DNA of 64,000 nucleotides from Euleptes europaea (lineage: Eukaryota > Chordata > Lepidosauria > Squamata > Sphaerodactylidae): NCBI RefSeq assembly GCF_029931775.1, contig NC_079326.1, positions 4,866,604 to 4,930,603 on the forward strand. The letters are read 5' to 3'. The position numbers were made by a program, and so were the translations under genes. This document shows, in pieces, positions 24,169 through 34,154 of this stretch. Within the stretch, counting starts at the first letter, position 1. Each line of letters opens with the position of its first letter. The notes beneath the pieces were generated by a model. It saw only the letters and a list, made by a program, of their open reading frames with translations, had not been told where the DNA came from and did no database searches.

Positions 24169-26589
24169 CTAAGTTCATTAAGGACAAGATACATTTAAAA
24201 CAACACAGACAGAGGTTACATATTGGTCAGGATATGACAGCTATGGCACCAGTCCTATGGTAACATTTTGTAGCAATCATAACATGTTTAGGCATTATCT
24301 TCACATACATTAACTCAGCTTCATATACATTAACTCAGTAACCTTTAGATCAGCTCTGTAAGGTAGGCTAGTGTTATATTCCTATATTGCGAACAGGAAT
24401 ATTGGAGAGGTTGAAGCTGATATTTAGGTCCTCTGGACTGCTGACTGTATCTTGACATTATTACCTCTATTTCCAAAAGTAGCAGAGTTTAATCAAATCA
24501 GTATTTAAAAAACAGCCCCCTTGCCACTCTTTTTACTCTTATTGATACAACAGGGAGAATGCCCGAAGCTTGGACTAGGGCTATAATAGTCCCCATTTAT
24601 AAAAAAAGGTGACTCACATCTGGCAGATAACTATCGCCCCATTAGCCTCCTGTCCATTATTGGCAAATTATACACAAGACACCTTTTAGATAAACTCTCT
24701 TTATGGATGACTAATTTTAAAATCTTGGGTAGGGAACAGATTGGGTTTTGCACTGGTCGTTCTACTTTAGACCACTGCGTTACCCTAACCCATTTGGCTG
24801 AGAAATACAGTGGCCCTGGTGGGAAGAAACTTTATGCAGCTTTCCTTGATTTAAAGAGCGGTTTTGATTCTATACCCAGGAAACTCCTGTGAGACAAGCT
24901 GAGCAAAACCTCAATAGACAAGAGACTCCTTTTCCTTGTCCAAAAATTGCACTTAACAACTAGTTGCCAGGTTCGCTATGGCTCACGTGGTGAGCTAACC
25001 AGAGAGATTCCTACCAACCAGGGAGTGAAACAGGGGTGTGTGTTGCCCCCCTATCTTTTTAACCTCTTTATAAATTACCTTGACCCAACGTTAAGAACAG
25101 TAGATGGCCATTTCCCCAAGCTGGGCCCTTCCTCCATCCCTCTACTATTGTATGCCGATGATGCTGTGGTATTATCACTAACACAGAAGGGGCTAAGGTG
25201 GCTGCTGTCCATGTTTGTAAGCTATTGCAATGGCAACTTATTATCTATCAATTACAAGAAATCTAAGATCCTAGTCTTCTCTAAATCTTGGAGACATCAC
25301 AGTTGGACAATTAAAGGGCATGAAATTGAACAAGTGAAACAATTTAGATACTTGGGCCTGAATTTCCAATACAACAGCAATTGGACAACTCACAGGAACT
25401 ATGCTGCGTCCTCAGCTAAACGTAACAACGAGGCCACAATTCGTTTCTTTTATGTTTATGGTGGCCAATTAGTTCCTGCTGCCTTACGAGTGTTTAAGGC
25501 TAAATCCATCTCCCAACTCCAATATGGAGTTCCTATTTGGGTAAGTGCCTTTAATCAGGACACTGAGAGGATTCAGTCCACCTTCTTACACCGCATTCTT
25601 GGTTTCCCCAATTGCGTAGGGCCGTGTTGGCGAAGCTATGGCACGCGTGCCGACTCTGGCACGCGTAGCTCTCTCTGCCGGCACGCGCCCGGCCGCCTCC
25701 ACTCACCCCCCGGGGAAGCAGCCTTCCTTCCCCTTCCCTTCCCGGGCTGGAGGCGAGGGGTCGAGGCGCGGCTTTGCCTGGCCCCGCGCGGTCCGCAGCG
25801 ACTCCGGATTGGCTCCTCACGCCCGAGGTCGGACTGGGAGGCGCTTTAGAATGGGGGCGGGGACAGCGGGCGAGCCGGCAGCGGTCGCCCTCAGGGCCCG
25901 CCTGCCCGCCCGCTGAAAAAGGCCCCCGAAGGCCGGGCCGCCACCTGCGGCGCCTCCCCTGCTCGGCCAAGAGGAGCCGCCGCCGCCGCCCCGGTTCTGC
26001 CCAGTGCGCAGCCCAGCCAAGCGGCTTGCGAAGCGGCGCCGGGGAGCGGGAGCGGCCCGTGCGGTGGGGGGGGGCGTGCTGCGGTGGCGGCCGGCGGGAC
26101 TTGCGCCCAAGCAGCCCCCGGAGCCTCTGGGAGGAGGAGTAAGGCTCCTGGCCCAGCCTGGGCTCCGCTGCAGCTGCCAGAGAAACGCAGCGCAGCACGG
26201 CCCTCTCTGAAGCCGCAGCGTGCAGGAACGCTGCGGCCCCTTAAAACCCCCTCTCGCCATTGGCAAGAGGAAGCGGGAGGGAGGAAGACGCTTCCCCCAA
26301 GCCGGGAAGGCGAAGCGTCCCTGCACGCCGCGCAGCACAGCGGTTGAAACCTCTCTCCCCCGCCGCGGAGGGAAGGAGGGAAAGAGGGAGGGGGGAAGAA
26401 GAAGAAAAAGCCAGTCGCTTCCTCCCGGGGGCGGAACATGCGCGTGGGAGCCGATCAGGTGGAGGACTTTTGTGGACTTGGGGGGGGGGGGAGAGAGGTG
26501 GGAAGGCTGAAGCCCGGTCGCAGGGAGCCGGCTGTGTGTGTGTGTGAAGGCTTTTCTCTTTTCTTCCTTTTTCTGTCACTCTCCTATTC

Positions 26590-27135
26590 TTTCTCTCCTC
26601 TTTTTCTGTCTCCCCTTTTTCTCTCTTCTTTCTTTCTTTCTTTCTTTCTCTCTCCTTTCCATGCTTCCTTTCTGCCTTCTTTCTGTCCTTCATTCTTTCC
26701 TTCCTTCCTTCCTTCCTTCTTTCTGTCCTTCATTCCTTCCTTCCTTCTGTCCTCCTTTCTTCCCTTCCTTCCTCCTTTCCTTCTTTCTGACCTTTCCTTC
26801 CCTCCTTCTTTCTGTCCTTCATTCCTTCCTTCCTTCTTTCCTTCCTTCTTTCTGTCCTTCCTTCCTTCTTTCTGTCCTTTCTTCCCCTCCTTCCTCCTTT
26901 CCTTCTTTCTGTCCTTCATTCCTTCCTTCCTTCTGTCCTTCATTCCTTCCTTCTTTCTGTCCTTCATTCTTTCCTTCCTTCCTTCTTTCCTTGCTTCTTT
27001 CCTTCCTTCCTTCTTCCCTTTCTTCCTTTCCTTCTTTCCTTCCTTCTTTCCCTGCTTCCTTCCTTCTTTCTGTCCTTCATTCTTTCCTTCCTTCCTTCGT
27101 TCCTTCTTTCTTTCCTTCCTTCTTTCCTTCCCTGC
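26590..27135. repeat. CCTT/CTTT microsatellite
   Basis: About 540 bp of CCTT and CTTT units with scattered TCTGTCC interruptions, all pyrimidine on the plus strand. It may have grown from the pyrimidine-rich spot also seen near 55430. Such tracts can form triplexes and vary in length between individuals. Confidence 0.95.
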
Positions 27136-27279
27136 AGATCAACCGCAGGCTGCAAGCTGCGCCCCCCTGGCACCTTGGTTGCCACCTGGGCCCACCGCTG
27201 GCTGCCTTCCCACCTGGGAGGAGGGGGAAGACCTGGGGGAGCTGAGGCACCCTCCAAGCCTTCTCTGCATAGCCTCCCC

Positions 27280-27484
27280 TAAGGTTGCCAACCTCCAGGT
27301 GGTGGCTGGAGATCTCCTGCTATTACAACTGCTCTCCAGCCAATAGAGATCAGTTCCCCTGGAGAAAATGGCCACTTTGGCCATTGGGCTCTATGGCTGT
27401 GCAGTCTTCCTCCCCAAACCCCGTCCTCCTCAGGCTTCACCCCCAAAACCTCCCGCCAGTGGTGAAGAGGACCTGGCAACCCTA
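27280..27484. mobile_element. TAGGGTTGCC-type hAT MITE, copy 1 (nested)
   Basis: Its ends are TAAGGTTGCCAAC and TGGCAACCCTA, inverted, with an 8-bp duplication GCCTCCCC/GCTTCCCC (one mismatch). The body contains GGAGATCTCCTGCTATTACA and CCCCTGGAGAAAATGG. It is nested in the 2.1-kb hAT, which is itself nested in a LINE. Confidence 0.85.
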
Positions 27485-28523
27485 GCTTCCCCCCACACAC
27501 ACACACCAGGAGATCTACGCCCGGTATGGCCCCCGAACGATGTTATAAATATGCAAATGGCCCTTGGCAGAAAAAAGGTTCCCCACCCCTGTTCTAAACT
27601 AAAACCTCAGTATTCAGGTTAAATTGCCGCATTGGCACTCGGCGATAAATAAGTGGGTTTTGGGTTGCAGTTTGGGCACTCGGTCTCTAAAAGGTTCTCC
27701 ATCACTGGCGTAGGGTATGCAGCTCTATGCCTTGAGACGGGACAGGGTTTTTTGGAGACCAGAGCTTGGATTCAGACCATTAAGTTCTGGTTACGTCTGC
27801 ACTTTCTAACTGAATATCCTGGCTATATTCCTGCATTGCTAGGAGATTCTTATATAAGCCAGTGGTCGAAATTAATTATCAGGAAAATCAAGTCTGTTGG
27901 TATCCCATTTGATTCTCTTTTGATGCTCGGGAAAGAGCAAGCATTTAGATTGATACGTCAGCGCCTACTAGATGTAGAAATGCAGACCCTAACCTCCCTA
28001 ATAGACACTGTTCCCCCATGTTTCATGGTATTACTCCGGCTTATGGAGCTGCAGCTTCCTACTTGTCTTATTTGGAGTCACCGGACATTCGCAGAGCCTT
28101 CATGCTCGCTAGACTTAACATTCTTCCCTCTGCTATCCTACAAGGAAGATACAAAGGAATCCCTTTTATTGATAGGTATTGTCCATATAAGACTGGGGAT
28201 ACTGAACACTTAACTCACGTGCTGTTGTACTGCCAGCTTTACATGAGGCCAAGGAATACTTACATTAAACCCCTACTGCCTAGTGAACAGAGTCTTTCAG
28301 ATCAGCAGTCGGTGACGTACCTTTTATCTGATAGAAACCCTACCGTTACCCAACAAGTAGCTAGTTTTCTCCTGTCTGCACAAAGGATTCGCGAGCAGTC
28401 TGTATGTACTTCGAAGTAATGTCCTTTTAATGTAATCTGTTTTAACTGATTTTGTAATGCTGTTTATGGTATACTGATGTAAATGCCTAATAAAGGTAAT
28501 GATGATGATGATTTAAAAAACAG

Positions 28524-29138
28524 AGAACAAAACCCAACCCAGACCTCGACCACGGGCAGAGACGTTTAGATGCATATAGTGAATTTCCCTGCCCACAAGC
28601 GCCTTCCTGATAATTTCAGTGGAAGAATCTAATCAGCCCACACAAAGCAATGCAGTGGAAGGTCAAGTCTCTCCACTGAAATGAACGGTGACGCTCCCAC
28701 ACATGCATGAGTTCCATTTATGCATCTAGGCATGCATGGGATTCTGGAACGGGATTGGCATGGAACTGAGAAATTCCAATAGAGAAGTCTATAAATCTGT
28801 CAAACTGATAGCTGATAAGTCCTGGCACCTCTGCAGAGATCTTAATCATAAGGATTGTACCAATGGCGATTCTAGATCACTTGAACAAAACAAGCTCCAA
28901 AACTGCCAAGTTACAATATTTACTCCAATGTAAGACTAGGTTTTTCCCCCCAGGTATGCCATAAAAAGGGGGGGAATCATCTTACATTCACATACAAGGA
29001 ACAGTTGTGTCCAGTAATTTTTTTCTTTGTGTATAACTTGTTTTTAAGGAGATTGTCTTGTATTGGGGTCACCTTCCTTTAAAGTAAATACGGTAACTGT
29101 TTTTCAGAGAAAAGATTTTCAGCATTCAGAAAGGATAC
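28524..29138. other. XRCC5 intron 3, right part, unassigned
   Basis: Ordinary intron sequence. Nothing was recognised besides the polypyrimidine tracts. Confidence 0.5.
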
Positions 29139-29322
29139 TGTCTCCTTGTCCAGAGCCTGGCTGAATCACATTTTGTATGTCTTCCAACAAATGAAAATCT
29201 GGCAGAAACAGGTGTCTGTGTACAGTAATATGCTGATACTGATCGTTACTGGCAAGAGTGTTTTCAGTACCATCTGTGCCAAATAAAACCAAGGCAATTT
29301 CATCTTTACTCTCAGCAAACAC
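29139..29322 (-). CDS. XRCC5: XRCC5 exon 3 (residues 44-105)
   Basis: It encodes [19 protein letters not shown] and then the conserved ITVHRH and [10 protein letters not shown] segments of the vWA-like domain, which in Ku80 contacts partner proteins rather than DNA. The acceptor is CAG/GTGTTT and the donor is ACA/GTATCC. The exon ends in phase 1, and its last base joins exon 4 to give an isoleucine codon. No damage is seen. Confidence 0.95.
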
Positions 29323-30697
29323 CTGGAGATGGTAAAAAGAAAGCAGGGGAAATTAAAATGTAAGTGGCATAAACTTTACAAATAAACCTCATTTGTCCAG
29401 ATTAACTGCTTCCTACTTAATGTGCATCATATGCAAAACCTTTTTAATCATATAGGTTTTATACTCAGGTACCAATCTGCTACAAGGACTGTAGCTCAAT
29501 ATTTGGAAGTAATTGTTCAGGCCAAAAAATGTCTTCAGAGTTCTAAGCCCATCCCCATAAGTGGTTGCAGAAATTACATTTTGTCTTTTTTCACCCTTAA
29601 ATTATTTCATCTTAGAAGGAATGTAGACAAAGGATTAGTGGTATACAATGCATTATTTAGGGAAAGGAAAAAAATGACATTTCTTGGCAACCCAATATGG
29701 TGCTTGGATGGCTGTAAATTTCTATATTCTTGCAATAAATCTACTACTCTGAAAGAAACCACGGGAATAGCATGCAGCAACCTATAAGCAGATGGATATT
29801 TTTCCTACCATAAACCAAGAAAGATAGGCAGCCCATTTTGGAGGGGGTTAGATCTGCAGTGGCCAGGAGCAGTGCAACTGTGCTGCCTCCAAAGAGGCTT
29901 CCCGGCTGCCGAAAATAAAATTAAAACAATGTCTTAAAAGGGGGGAAATGCCCCCATAGAGCAAAGCAAGGCCACACCACCAAAAAAGGGCGTAGCCACG
30001 CTGTAGCTCAAGGGGGCGTTCCCAGGTCCAAAGTATTTAGGAAGCTGCCTAAATGCAGCTACGCCCCCAGGAACACCCTGGGAACACCCCCCACACTGGT
30101 GCAGGCTCCCACTTCCGGGATTTCACTGCTGGTGTAGCAGCGGTGATGGCAGAGCCCCACATAGCAGCATGGCTTCTTGGGGCTAGCATGTTTACCCCTG
30201 CGTATGTGCCATTTTATCCCATAATAAGGTGGCGCCTACACCAGCGTGGGGTCACACTAGCTCCTAAAGAGCTTCAGCCCACCTCTTCAGGATTGCAGCC
30301 TGAGTCTCAGTTGTCTCAGCTTTCAAGTGTGTAAATTACTGTAGACATTCCTAATCAGTAAGGAACTTAAAAGTATAGCAGGCCAGAATTTCTAATCTGG
30401 TTTATCAGCATGTTCTGATTCTACAGATGTCACTTTCCTCACATGTATTTATGGTTTGCCTGCTGGGAAACAGATGGTACCTCTCAGAGGACCAGAGGCC
30501 TCCAGCTCCTGAACTGGAGTTGAACGTGAAGTTGAGGGTGGAACTAGATGATGAACATGAACTGATGCTGAAAAATGACATTCCTGAATTAAATCTCCTC
30601 AGACATAATAAGTAGCGAAATGGACCCATGTGCATTCATATGGGTCATTTCCTTGCCCTCACAGAACTTGACATGGGTATGTTTCACAGTATTATAC
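29323..30697. other. XRCC5 intron 2, left part, possible unclassified repeat
   Basis: The region 29840-30330 is GC-richer and has the look of an interspersed repeat (GGCTTCCCGGCTGCCG, CAGCTACGCCCCCAGGAACA), but I could not find its ends. A 62-codon open frame at 30427-30615 has no known relative. Confidence 0.4.
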
Positions 30698-31384
30698 CAT
30701 CATGAGAATCAGAGAGTTGGAAAGGACCACCAGGGTCATCTAGTCTAACCCCCTGCACAATGTAGGAAATTCCAAACTACCTCCCCCCCACACCCCCAGT
30801 GACCCCCACTCCAAGCCCAGAAGATGGCCAAGATGCCCTCCCTCTCATCATCTGTTTAAGGTCATAGAATCAGCATTGCTGACAGTTGGCCATCTAGCCT
30901 CTTCTGAAAAACCTCCAGGGAAGGAGCGCTTACCACCTCCCGAGGAAGCCTGTTTCACTGAGGCACCGCTCTGTTAGAAAATTCTTCCTAATGTCTAGAC
31001 AGAAACTCTTTTGATTTAATTTCAACCCATTGGTTCTGGTCCGACCTTCTTGGGCAACAGAAAACAACTCGGCACCCTCCTCTATATGACAGCCCTTCAA
31101 GTACTTGAAGATGGTTATCATATCCCCTCTCAGTCTTGTCCTCTTCAGGCTAAACATACCCAGCTCCTTCAACCTTTCCTCATAGGACTTGGTCTCCAGA
31201 CCCCTCACCATCTTTGTTGCCCTCCTCTGGACATGTTCCAGCTTGTCTACATCTTTCTTAAACTGCGGTGCCCAAAACTGAACACAGTACTTTAGATGAG
31301 GTCTAACCAGAACAAAGCGATACCATCACTTTGTGTGATCTGGACTTCTATTGATACAGCCCAAGATTGTATTTGCCTTTTTAG
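30698..31384 (-). mobile_element. CR1 LINE, 5' truncated, beside XRCC5 exon 2
   Basis: On the minus strand it encodes the CR1 reverse-transcriptase C-terminus ([20 protein letters not shown] and [15 protein letters not shown]) and ends with a 3' UTR close to GACTAGATGACCCTGGTGGT. The 5' end falls about 10 bp from the exon 2 donor. It lies in the same direction as XRCC5. The ORF has only a few breaks. Confidence 0.9.
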
Positions 31385-31393
31385 TTCTTTTAC

Positions 31394-31507
31394 CTGTCGT
31401 TGCACAAACAGGGTCATCACTTTCTTTGCTTGTTCAAAAGGAGACTCTTCTCCAGGAACAACATTACTCATTGAAGAGCCAACATCCATACAAAGGACTA
31501 TGGCTGC
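31394..31507 (-). CDS. XRCC5: XRCC5 exon 2 (residues 6-43)
   Basis: It encodes the first strand and helix of the von Willebrand A-like domain: [10 protein letters not shown], then ESPFEQAKK and LFVQRQ, close to the human sequence. The acceptor is the AG at 31509-31508 and the donor is CAG/GTAAAA. The exon is 114 nt, phase 0 at both ends. The donor is weaker than consensus after position +4, and a CR1 retroposon begins about 10 bp into the intron. Confidence 0.95.
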
Positions 31508-31855
31508 CTTCAAAAAGGAGAGGAGAAAGTGTACAAACTGAATTAGAAAATAACCAAGAAACATCATCATACACCTAATTCCCAATTTGGCATCACAGTA
31601 CAGTTCAAAAAAACCACACTAGAGGGCAATGTAAAGATGTGGGAGACATTTCTACAAACCAGGAGCAATCCCCAAGTTTGCAGAAACAGCTTATATTAAA
31701 AAAGAGGATAAAATAAAAACAACATTGTTTTAAATGTCAAGATCTCTGCAGCACTTTGGATTTTCCAGGCAACCATAACCCAAGTAATCTAGCATGTCTG
31801 CTGCGGTTTCATTTTGAAACTTAAGTGGGGGGGGGGGGAGAGGTTCGGATGCGGT

Positions 31856-32243
31856 TGTGAGGTACTGCCATGCATCACTTTCGCTTTCGCCCGTACAAGC
31901 GGCTCCTGACAGGATTCTGGCCGGCCATACAGTTCCCACTCCCTGTGCTTCCCCCCTCCCTGTGGCCTTGACTGCTCGCTCTTTCGCAACCGCTATGAAT
32001 AAGCCCCAGCCTGTGTTGTCTGTTTCGCTGTTATCAAATCCTTTCCCACAGCACAGAGCTGGGCACCTGCTTTGTAGAATTGCTTATAGCTGTGTGCTGT
32101 TCTCTGAACAATCACTTGCAGCTTTGCCTCTGCGAGGGCCTAGCTGAACCTGTTGCTTCTAAATAAAGTTTACCTTCTTCTGACCTGACCGTCTGAGCGA
32201 GTGGCTTTTTTGGAATAGCCCAGGGGGGCTGGAGAGCCTCACA
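31856..32243 (+). mobile_element. Solo LTR fossil in XRCC5 intron 1
   Basis: A 388-bp sequence from TGTGAGG to CCTCACA with an exact 5-bp duplication GCGGT at 31851-31855 and 32244-32248. AATAAA lies near 32162. No internal genes are present, so this is the product of LTR-LTR recombination. The 5-bp duplication fits Gypsy or some retroviral families, and I cannot name the family. Confidence 0.88.
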
Positions 32244-33089
32244 GCGGTAAGGACAAGAAGGAAGATGGGGGAGCAAAACCAGAGTAGAGGGAGAGTAATG
32301 GGGCTGGAGGTGAGGAAGGAGGAAGGGAAATGGGAGAAGTAGTGGGGGCTCTGAGGGGAACACAAAGCGGAGATAGCTTGGAGAGGAAGACCAGTAGGGG
32401 TAGAAGAAATACTCCCCCACCCACTGGGTCCACTGTTTGTGTCTTGATAGTGCTGAACTGAGCCGTCTTGAATAACAGTGTTCAAGATATTTGGTTATTC
32501 TCTCAACGTAAAACAGACAGACATTGAACAGCTTTCAATGTCACCTTACTAAAAACTCAGTTTATCAATTAATCTTGTTATTAACCGATTAAACCTGCAA
32601 ACATGTTTCTTTGAACAAAACAGTACTTCTGAAGGGGACAAGCACGCCTTTCTTGTGTTTTGATGATGAATGCTGCGGCAGGCGGTAACGGGAAATTATT
32701 GGAAGTTTCTGGGAAAAGATGGAAATTTGGGGGGAAACTGAAATATATGCAGTACTTACTTTCCTAACGACCCCCACCCCCCCCCCCAGGCCCCGCAGCA
32801 ACCCGCCCTGCAGCTCGACTGCTGAGCGGCTGAGCGGGGCCTGCCGGCGGGAGGCCTCTCTGCTCCCGCCCGCCTGCCCGCGGCGGATGGGGCGCTGGGC
32901 CGGGCGGCGGGCAGGCGGGCGGGAGCACAGAGGCCTCCCGCCGCGCCCCGAGTCACCCCTCCCCCCACGGAACCCGGCACCGAAACGCCCCGAGCCGGGC
33001 CAGAACGGGGGCGCCGAAGGGGTGAGGGCGACACCGCGGGGCCAGCAGCGCCGCCCGCCCGAGAAACCGCCGCCGCCCTCCGTCCTTAC

Positions 33090-33104
33090 CTTCGGCCGCG
33101 ACAT
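33090..33104 (-). CDS. XRCC5: XRCC5 coding exon 1 (residues 1-5)
   Basis: The start codon is at 33104-33102 and the exon encodes only MSRPK before a GTAAGG donor at 33089-33084. Human Ku80 likewise has a very short coding first exon. The start sits inside a CpG island with ETS-like and GC-box motifs just upstream. The frame continues exactly (phase 0) into exon 2, which begins with the conserved A-A-I-V-L-C-M-D stretch. I see no other in-frame ATG that would suit this splice. Confidence 0.85.
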
Positions 33105-33159
33105 GACGCGCCGCCGCCGCCAACCCGGCCGCTCTCCCGCTTCCTGGCGCCGCTGAGGG

Positions 33160-33300
33160 GCGAGGGGGCGGGGCAGCGACGCTCGAGCGGCGGCTTCCGG
33201 CGGCTTCCGGCGGCTTCCCTCGCTTCCGGTGCTGCGCAGTGGAGAAGCCGGCGGGCGGCCGGCTGTGGGCGGGGCCCCGTCCCGCGCTCGTGACTCAGCA
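33160..33300 (-). promoter_or_regulatory. XRCC5 core promoter motifs: ETS-like repeats, GC boxes, AP-1-like site
   Basis: Three copies of CTTCCGG (CCGGAAG on the gene strand) lie at 33194-33200, 33204-33210 and 33223-33229; the first two belong to a 10-bp tandem repeat with a third, altered unit. GC-box-like runs lie at 33165-33174 and 33267-33276, and TGACTCA at 33291-33297. ETS and GC-box motifs without a TATA box are typical of housekeeping promoters. The transcription start is inferred to lie about 60-150 bp upstream of the ATG. Binding is not shown by sequence alone. Confidence 0.55.
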
Positions 33301-33437
33301 GCGCCTTGAAAGCCGTTGTGGCCCCCAACTGGAAAAAACGAAACACCTGACATTTAAAAAAACGGGGGGGGGGGGGCGGCGCGCCATTAAGACTGAGGGG
33401 TGCCGGCAGTGGGGCGCCCGAGGCTCGGCGCGTCACG

Positions 33438-33610
33438 GCCGTTCCTGCCCGGGAGGTTTTGCCCGCTCCGTCGCGGCCCCCTTTCCCCCACCCGAGTTCT
33501 CGACACGTAACGATCAGCCCCCTTGCAGAGGCTTGAGAACGCGGGTGGGGGAAAGGGGGCCGCGACGGAGCGGGCAAAACCCGAAGGCAAAACCTCCCGG
33601 GCAGGAGCGG
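33438..33610. repeat. Near-perfect GC-rich inverted repeat upstream of XRCC5
   Basis: The arms at 33438-33500 and 33535-33610 are reverse complements over about 63 bp with about two mismatches. The right arm carries a 13-bp insertion (33581-33593) that partly repeats its neighbour. The loop is about 34 bp. It lies about 330-500 bp upstream of the start codon, inside the CpG island. No target duplication was recognised. Confidence 0.85.
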
Positions 33611-33898
33611 CCTCGGGGGGAGAACTTTTAACCCGTCTTCCGCAGCCCTCAGGACCTAGGAAATGTGAATCAGGAACTGGGGACCCACTTCAGCCCCCGA
33701 GCGGAGGGTGGGCAGGAAGCCTGAGGCCATAAAATGCAATGATCCCCCCAGGCCCAGTCCAGCGTCTGCGTGAGATGTTTGCAGATACACACATTTATCC
33801 AAACTTAATTAGAGCTCTTTTGGTTTTGATCTGAAAGTATGAGTCTTTTCCAAAGGATGGCCCACACTTTGGCTTTAGATTTTTAACTAGAAAAACAA

Positions 33899-34154
33899 TT
33901 GGTTCTTGTAGGTTATCCGGGCTGTGTGACCGTGGCCTTGGTATTTTCTTTCCTGACATTTCGCCAGCAGCTGTGGCAGGCATCTTCAGAGGAGTCACAC
34001 AGAGAGACACCGTCCTTCAGTGTTACTCCTCTGAAGATGCCTTCCACAGCTGCTGGCGAAACGTCAGGAAAGAAAATTCCAAGACCACGGTCACACAGCC
34101 CAGATAACCTACAAGAACCAATGAACTCTGACCGTGAAAGCCTTCGACAATATT
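33899..34154. mobile_element. Palindromic Penelope-like short insert
   Basis: Arms at 33901-33995 and 34024-34119 are near-perfect inverted copies (about 95 bp, 28-bp loop), followed by a tail GAACTCTGACCGTGAAAGCC. The insert is bounded by an 11-bp duplication TAGAAAAACAA (33888-33898 and 34155-34165). The arm and tail sequences are those at the two ends of the Penelope-like element at 58432-59154, so this is a short derivative with no coding part. Confidence 0.9.

Larger units (their letters stand above)
25622..27707. mobile_element. GC-rich 2.1-kb non-autonomous hAT element
   Basis: It begins CCGTGTTGGCGAAGC and ends TTCTCCATCACTG, imperfect inverted ends of the CAGTGGTGGCGAACC type. The 8-bp target duplication GCGTAGGG (25614-25621 and 27708-27715) is exact. 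Inside, in order, are a CpG-island-like stretch (25640-26530), a pyrimidine tetranucleotide tract (26600-27130), a nested MITE (27280-27484) and a 3' end of about 130 bp shared with the hAT at 39018-40291. It encodes no transposase. Long open frames inside come from base composition. Confidence 0.92.
24516..28510 (+). mobile_element. 5'-truncated non-LTR retrotransposon split by a hAT element
   Basis: It is bounded by a 13-bp target duplication (24503-24515 and 28511-28523) and ends in a GAT repeat. The reverse transcriptase has NYRPISLL, FLDLKSGFDSIP, QGVKQGC and LLYADDAVVLS. The C-terminus has a cysteine-histidine motif (CPYKTGDTEHLTHVLLYC). The clade is not certain (CR1, L2 and I lineages are all possible). 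The coding frame is interrupted by one stop near 24890, one frameshift near 28015 and the 2.1-kb hAT at 25622-27707. Confidence 0.88.
1348..33104 (-). other. XRCC5: XRCC5 (Ku80) gene, 5' part, exons 1-9
   Basis: Ku80 pairs with Ku70 (XRCC6) to form the ring that binds broken DNA ends in the nucleus and recruits DNA-PKcs for non-homologous end joining. Nine minus-strand exons were placed by homology to the remembered human protein and by consensus splice sites. Their lengths (15, 114, 184, 49, 123, 189, 115, 139 and 113 nt) sum to 1041 nt, with every phase matching, giving 347 codons without a stop. This covers the N-terminal von Willebrand A-like domain and the start of the Ku core barrel. 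The remaining exons must lie left of position 1. I searched 1-1347 for the next exon and did not find it. Introns range from about 1 kb to 14.4 kb (intron 5), and the large ones owe their size to transposons. Confidence 0.95.
32770..33640. promoter_or_regulatory. CpG island at the XRCC5 5' end
   Basis: The stretch is visibly rich in G, C and CpG, in contrast with the AT-rich introns. It covers the start codon of XRCC5 and extends into intron 1 and upstream. It has no clear transposon ends and looks like a host housekeeping promoter. Several long reading frames here on both strands are a by-product of base composition. Confidence 0.8.

Noticed and set aside
25551-26710. Several long overlapping frames on both strands
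   Set aside because: They follow GC-rich composition within the hAT insert. There is no domain and no splice context.
26438-27346. Open frames of 302 and 235 codons rich in S, F and P
   Set aside because: They are translations of the CTTT/CCTT microsatellite inside a hAT element.
30427-30615. 62-codon frame ending PELELNVKLRVELDDEHELM as a small gene
   Set aside because: No relatives recognised, it lies in an XRCC5 intron, and there is no start or splice support.
32589-33631. Frames of 130-254 codons at the XRCC5 5' end
   Set aside because: CpG-island shadows. The real coding part here is only the 15-nt exon 1.
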